DNA from: Neoarius graeffei
Taxonomy: Eukaryota; Chordata; Actinopteri; Siluriformes; Ariidae
Direction of reading: 5' to 3'
Assembly: GCF_027579695.1 (NCBI RefSeq)
Contig: NC_083589.1
Span: 36,268,835 to 36,332,834, forward strand
Length of the DNA: 64,000 nt
Below are positions 60,516-64,000 of the stretch, piece by piece. The notes below the pieces were generated by a model, which saw nothing but the letters and a program-made list of their open reading frames with translations, had not been told where the DNA came from and made no database searches. Both the position numbers and the translations under genes were made by a program. How positions within the stretch are numbered: position 1 is the first letter of the stretch; every line of letters begins with the position of its first letter.

Positions 60516-60903
60516 GTATCCATCCATCCATCCATCCATCCATCCATCCATCCATCCATCATCTATACCGCTTATCCGTCAGGGTCATGGGGGAAGCCAG
60601 AGCCAATCCCAACTGACTTCGGGCGAGATACACCCTGAGCAGATTGTGAATATATTGCAGAGCTAACACCGAGACGAACAACCATTCACATTCGCGTTCA
60701 CACCGATGGACAATTCAGATGAGTGAACTGACCTCATCCGCATGTCTTTGGACTGTGGGAGTAACCCAGAGCACCTGGAGGAAACCTACACCGACATGAG
60801 GAGAACTTGCAAACTCCACAGAGAAACCCAGAACCTACATGTTTGAACCCAGAACCTTCTTGCTGTGAGGCGACAGCACGAACCACTGCACCACCATGCC
60901 ATC
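60516..60903 (-). mobile_element. Old Mermaid/DANA-like SINE with (ATCC)n tail
   Basis: Diverged copy (about 'CCGCTTATCCGTCAGGGTCA' at the tail side and 'GAGGCGACAGCACGAACCAC' at the head), preceded by about eleven CATC units at 60516-60560. Confidence 0.85.
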
Positions 60904-61089
60904 CTGTATAGTATACATATAATTCTTGATATGGTGACACATTCTGTTAGGAGATTTTTACAGATGTTTGTTTATGGAAGAAGTCTCCAGTATCTGCGCA
61001 TTGTAATGGTCAGTAAGTTTTCCGTCATGAGGAAGTCTTCAGGACAGAGGACTTTGCGCTTTCTGGTTTCTCAGCACCATGACATGATT

Positions 61090-62000
61090 GTTTGTTTATA
61101 GCTGTCTATAATGGGTGTTTTCAAACTGGAGGAACTTTTCATAGTTCTTAGAACTGTTGGAGGAAGTTCCCTCTTTTTTTTGTATGTGCACTGCAGGAAC
61201 TGAGAACGAGCATAGCTCTTAGAACGCCATTTTGATGGACTTTTTTACTTCAGGGTATGTACTCTTGCAGTACAAGAAGAACCAGGAGTGATGTACCGTA
61301 AGTGTACGGTGACTGGTCCAGATGTTAAGTTGTTTGGTCAAACACGTGAGCCAATGTACCATAGCACCAGCAACCACCATTTTTAAAAATCTGTGCAAAA
61401 CATTAGCCATGTAAACAACAGTTCTTAATGTTAGTGTTAAAAGTTGGAAAAAATATGGACAAATAGCCTGACGGTTAAGTCCAGGCTTCTTCGTGTTGTA
61501 CGTTATACAGAAGTGATGTTGCTATACTGACTGTCAACTGGGTTACATCACTTCCACATTCCTACTGGTGAGGGAAATGCAAACAGAAAAAAAAGCTCTT
61601 GAAGATGTGTAGTTCTCGAGAAAGCTTTCCAGTGTGGAGTTCCTCTCAGTAGGTGCTTTTGGATCTTTTTCATAGTTCTTAGAACGGTTGGAGGAAGTTT
61701 CCCCTTTTTTGTGAGTCCATACTGCAGGAACTGAGAACAATCTTGGTTCTTAGAATGCTGTTTTGAGGGACTCTTTCAGCTCCTACTTCAAAGTAGGTCC
61801 TCTCCCAACACAAGAGGAACCATGAGTGATGTAAGTGTACAGTCATGGGCCCAGATGATGGTTTGAACACAAGTTAATGCAGGCTGCATTACGCAGCCCC
61901 AGCAATCAGCAGCTTTAAATAATCCATGCAAAATGTTAGCCAATGGTGCTTAAAGCATATACCCAGAGCCATGGCCTCACTTTCGTTTATAAATGCCTTG
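61090..62000. repeat. Duplicated non-coding repeat (GTTCTTAGAAC-type)
   Basis: Two related blocks start 'CATAGTTCTTAGAACTGTTG' (61139) and 'CATAGTTCTTAGAACGGTTG' (61670), each with GGAGGAAGTT..CCC, CTGCAGGAACTGAGAAC and ..GAACCA.GAGTGATGTA. A partial third piece appears at 63470-63515. Confidence 0.65.
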
Positions 62001-62222
62001 AGACCTCAAGAATGGCACAGGAATAGTTTTAAGCGTTAACAATAAATTTAATATAGTAATTTTTACGATTAAAGTGATTTATATAGGTAGCAGTCTGAGT
62101 GAATGACCTTGTCGTCCGTAACGTCACAGCAGGAAGTCTATCGGTCTCATCGCCATTTCCGCTATACTAAAACACAGAGCTGACTGCAACTCCGATCCTC
62201 CATTTTGAGCTAATTTATCGCC

Positions 62223-62720
62223 ATGCCACGTAGATGTGTTGCTGGCGGGTGCAGCAACAGGACAGAAGGTGGATTTATGTTGCATTCATGGTCCAAGAAT
62301 GTTCAAACTGCAAAGATTTGGACGCGTTTTGTGAGAAGTTCACGGGCACATTGGGCGGCTACGAAGTGGTCTCTCCTCTGCTCTGCACATTTTAGCGAGG
62401 ACTCGTACAACACTTCTGATCTGTTGAGGAGCGTTGGCTATAAGCCCGTATTGAAAGAGGGTGCAGTACCAACAATTAAAGGAAAAGAAAACAAGAAAAG
62501 GAAAGTTTTTATTTTTTTTAAAGTGAGTTCAGTTGCACCAGTCCTCCCGGAGTGTGAGCCGAGGGTTGTTGGTAAAACACGGGACGGGACGGGACATATC
62601 GCTTGGGCAGTGACCTCCCCGCAGTTGTTGCTAAAACCGGTGACATCCCGTTTCGTCCCGGGTTTTAGTAATTGCCTGAGCCAAGCAGTAATGGCGGAAT
62701 ACACAGTATGGAGAGAATGA
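62223..62720 (+). CDS. THAP-domain protein, possibly a transposon-derived single-exon ORF
   Basis: 165 codons from ATG (context GCCATGC) to TGA. A complete THAP zinc finger occupies residues 1-85: MPRRC with C5 and C10, conserved W33, C53-x2-H56 in LLCSAHF, and the closing box AVPTI at 81-85. This C2CH module binds DNA in the major and minor grooves. The remainder, after KGKENKKRK (basic), has no domain I recognise, and part of it is encoded by an inverted repeat (62572-62667). Near-matching ACGTCACAGC ends flank the region at 62120 and 63267. It may be a nested host gene in celsr1 intron 1 or, more likely, a P-element-like remnant. A second frame at 62718-62944 may be a further exon, but this is unsupported. 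Confidence 0.65.
   Translation: MPRRCVAGGCSNRTEGGFMLHSWSKNVQTAKIWTRFVRSSRAHWAATKWSLLCSAHFSEDSYNTSDLLRSVGYKPVLKEGAVPTIKGKENKKRKVFIFFKVSSVAPVLPECEPRVVGKTRDGTGHIAWAVTSPQLLLKPVTSRFVPGFSNCLSQAVMAEYTVWRE
62572..62667. repeat. Inverted repeat inside the THAP ORF
   Basis: TAAAACACGGGACGGGACGG on the left and, inverted on the right, TAAAACCCGGGACGAAACGG. About 25-base arms with a 45-base loop; it could fold in the transcript. Confidence 0.7.
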
Positions 62721-62944
62721 GTGGAGCAGCCGTCTTATTTCTAAACTGGATATTGCTGCCATCTCTCCCTTACGTGGGAGAAGCGAATGAACAGAGAACT
62801 GAACGAACAACTGAAAGTCAGATTGTTTCAAAACAATCGGCCACAAGATCGGCCTTCAAGAAGCGAGAACGCAGACGGGTAAGCTCCGACTCTCATTTGG
62901 ATACAAAACAACAAAAACAACACTCGTTATTTACCTGCATTTAG

Positions 62945-64000
62945 ATTAATCCTTGTAACTTGTATTGTGTGTTTAAGTTACCGGTATAAGATTATTTAAT
63001 TTGCTTCAGAATGTGATTGTCTCAGTTCATCTGATTATTTAATTAGCCTTTTACGTTTTATTAGTGAAAATGCATGCATGTACATGTATGTTGCATAAGT
63101 TATAACACCTATCCTGTTTTAATGAGAGTCAACCCACAATCAATGAAGTCAAATCAGTCTTAGTTGAGCAAGTCGGTAACGGGATTTCTTACTTTCACCA
63201 TCAATTTTTATTTATATGACTTTGGTCTATAGCTGTAAAAGGCCTCGGCCTTAAAACCGGTTACCGCTGTGACGTCATGCACTCAGGGCTGGCTGGCTGG
63301 CAGCTCAAATGCCAACTTTGCAGTCGATTTTAACTCTCAAAAATATATTTTTTAATTCCCATTTATGCAGCATACAAGAGTCAAGGATGGAGATACTATC
63401 CACTCAGAAATTTATTTAAAAATAAAGCTTCTGTGTATCTCCTTTAACATTAGCATTTAAAAAAATGAAAAAAAAAAAAAAAACCACGGACAAATAGACT
63501 GACAGTGAAGTCCAGGCTTTATTGAGCCTATCTGCAATGAAAGAAATGCAGCATGATTTTGATGCATCTAAGTGAAATATAAAAATAAATGGTCTTGTCC
63601 ATGGGGTCTTTTTAGTTATCACATAAGAGTACCCTTCGCCTATAAAATAATAATCCACTCTAGCATGTGAGGTAAACATATTTTAAGTAATCACTAACTA
63701 TTTTCCATCACTAATTTACTCTTTATAATGTAAAATAAAGAATTTGCTGCCAACACCTAACACTTCCTGTTTTCTCCGATTCGACAGCAAAGTGGAATGA
63801 TCCGTTTCTGTAGAAACACGCAACAGCCAAGTTTAAATCCTAATGTTGCTACTTTTCATAGCAAAACAAGAATGCTGTTGGACAAGACGTGCATTCATAT
63901 GAAAACTACAAACTAGTGACGTCGTTATAGCAACTGTCGGACAGCATACGTCAAACAGAAAAAAGCCCTTAAAGGTGTGTAGATCTCGGGTGGGGGGGCT
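62945..64000. other. Right flank, no gene seen
   Basis: Contains the perfect CRE palindrome TGACGTCA at 63270-63277 and a poly-A/T run at 63464-63482. The sequence after 63400 partly repeats the 61-kb block. No coding sequence recognised. Confidence 0.4.

Larger units (their letters stand above)
51046..64000 (+). other. Probable celsr1 intron 1 (continues past the window)
   Basis: No sequence resembling the second CELSR exon was seen up to the right edge, so the intron appears to exceed 12.9 kb. The part 51046-52300 holds no repeat I recognise. It contains SINEs, MITEs and a THAP ORF listed separately. Confidence 0.6.

Overview
The window is nuclear DNA from a teleost fish. Vertebrate multi-exon genes with GT-AG introns sit in a dense field of fish transposons: Tc1-like elements, DANA/Mermaid-type tRNA-derived SINEs, small inverted-repeat elements (MITEs) and non-LTR retroelement fragments. 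The repeat mix suggests an otophysan, perhaps a catfish; that last step is inference.

Layout. (1) 1-7500: a Tc1-like element open at the left edge, five minus-strand exons of a PLP-dependent serine/threonine dehydratase-like gene (2120-6827), and in its intron a Tc1 copy split by a second Tc1. (2) 7500-25000: a SINE at 7.5 kb, a Tc1 (8494-12952) swollen by a Harbinger-like MITE, a THAP-bearing element and a SINE, then further SINEs, a two-exon zinc-finger fragment (15595-16440), a RecQ-like helicase fragment carried by a repeat (17272-18531), an orphan minus-strand exon near 20.9 kb, and a 0.9 kb pentanucleotide array (23325-24250). (3) 25101-40450: the complete trmu (mtu1) gene in 11 exons; the exons I placed sum to exactly 407 codons. 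Its introns hold an RTE-like fragment, a Tc1 transposase with one premature stop, a further Tc1, several MITEs and SINEs. (4) 40578-41569: an inverted-repeat element with about eleven 72-bp tandem units, just past the trmu stop. (5) 41.6-47.1 kb: SINEs, a LINE 3' fragment, microsatellites and a Tc1-type MITE. (6) 47553-51045: the giant first coding exon of a CELSR (flamingo) seven-pass cadherin, most likely celsr1, ending in a clean splice donor. (7) 51046-64000: probable celsr1 intron 1, with SINEs, MITEs and a THAP-domain ORF at 62223.

The host genes have unrelated jobs. trmu 2-thiolates the wobble uridine of mitochondrial tRNAs, celsr1 acts in planar cell polarity at the cell surface, and the dehydratase-like gene is metabolic. 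trmu and CELSR1 are also neighbours in human, but there they converge, whereas here both are on the plus strand. I found no operon-like system, CRISPR array or standalone tRNA/rRNA gene. The most unusual structures are the fold-back minisatellite after trmu, the nested transposons, and host-like domains (RecQ, THAP, a PCNA-box-like peptide) inside repeats.
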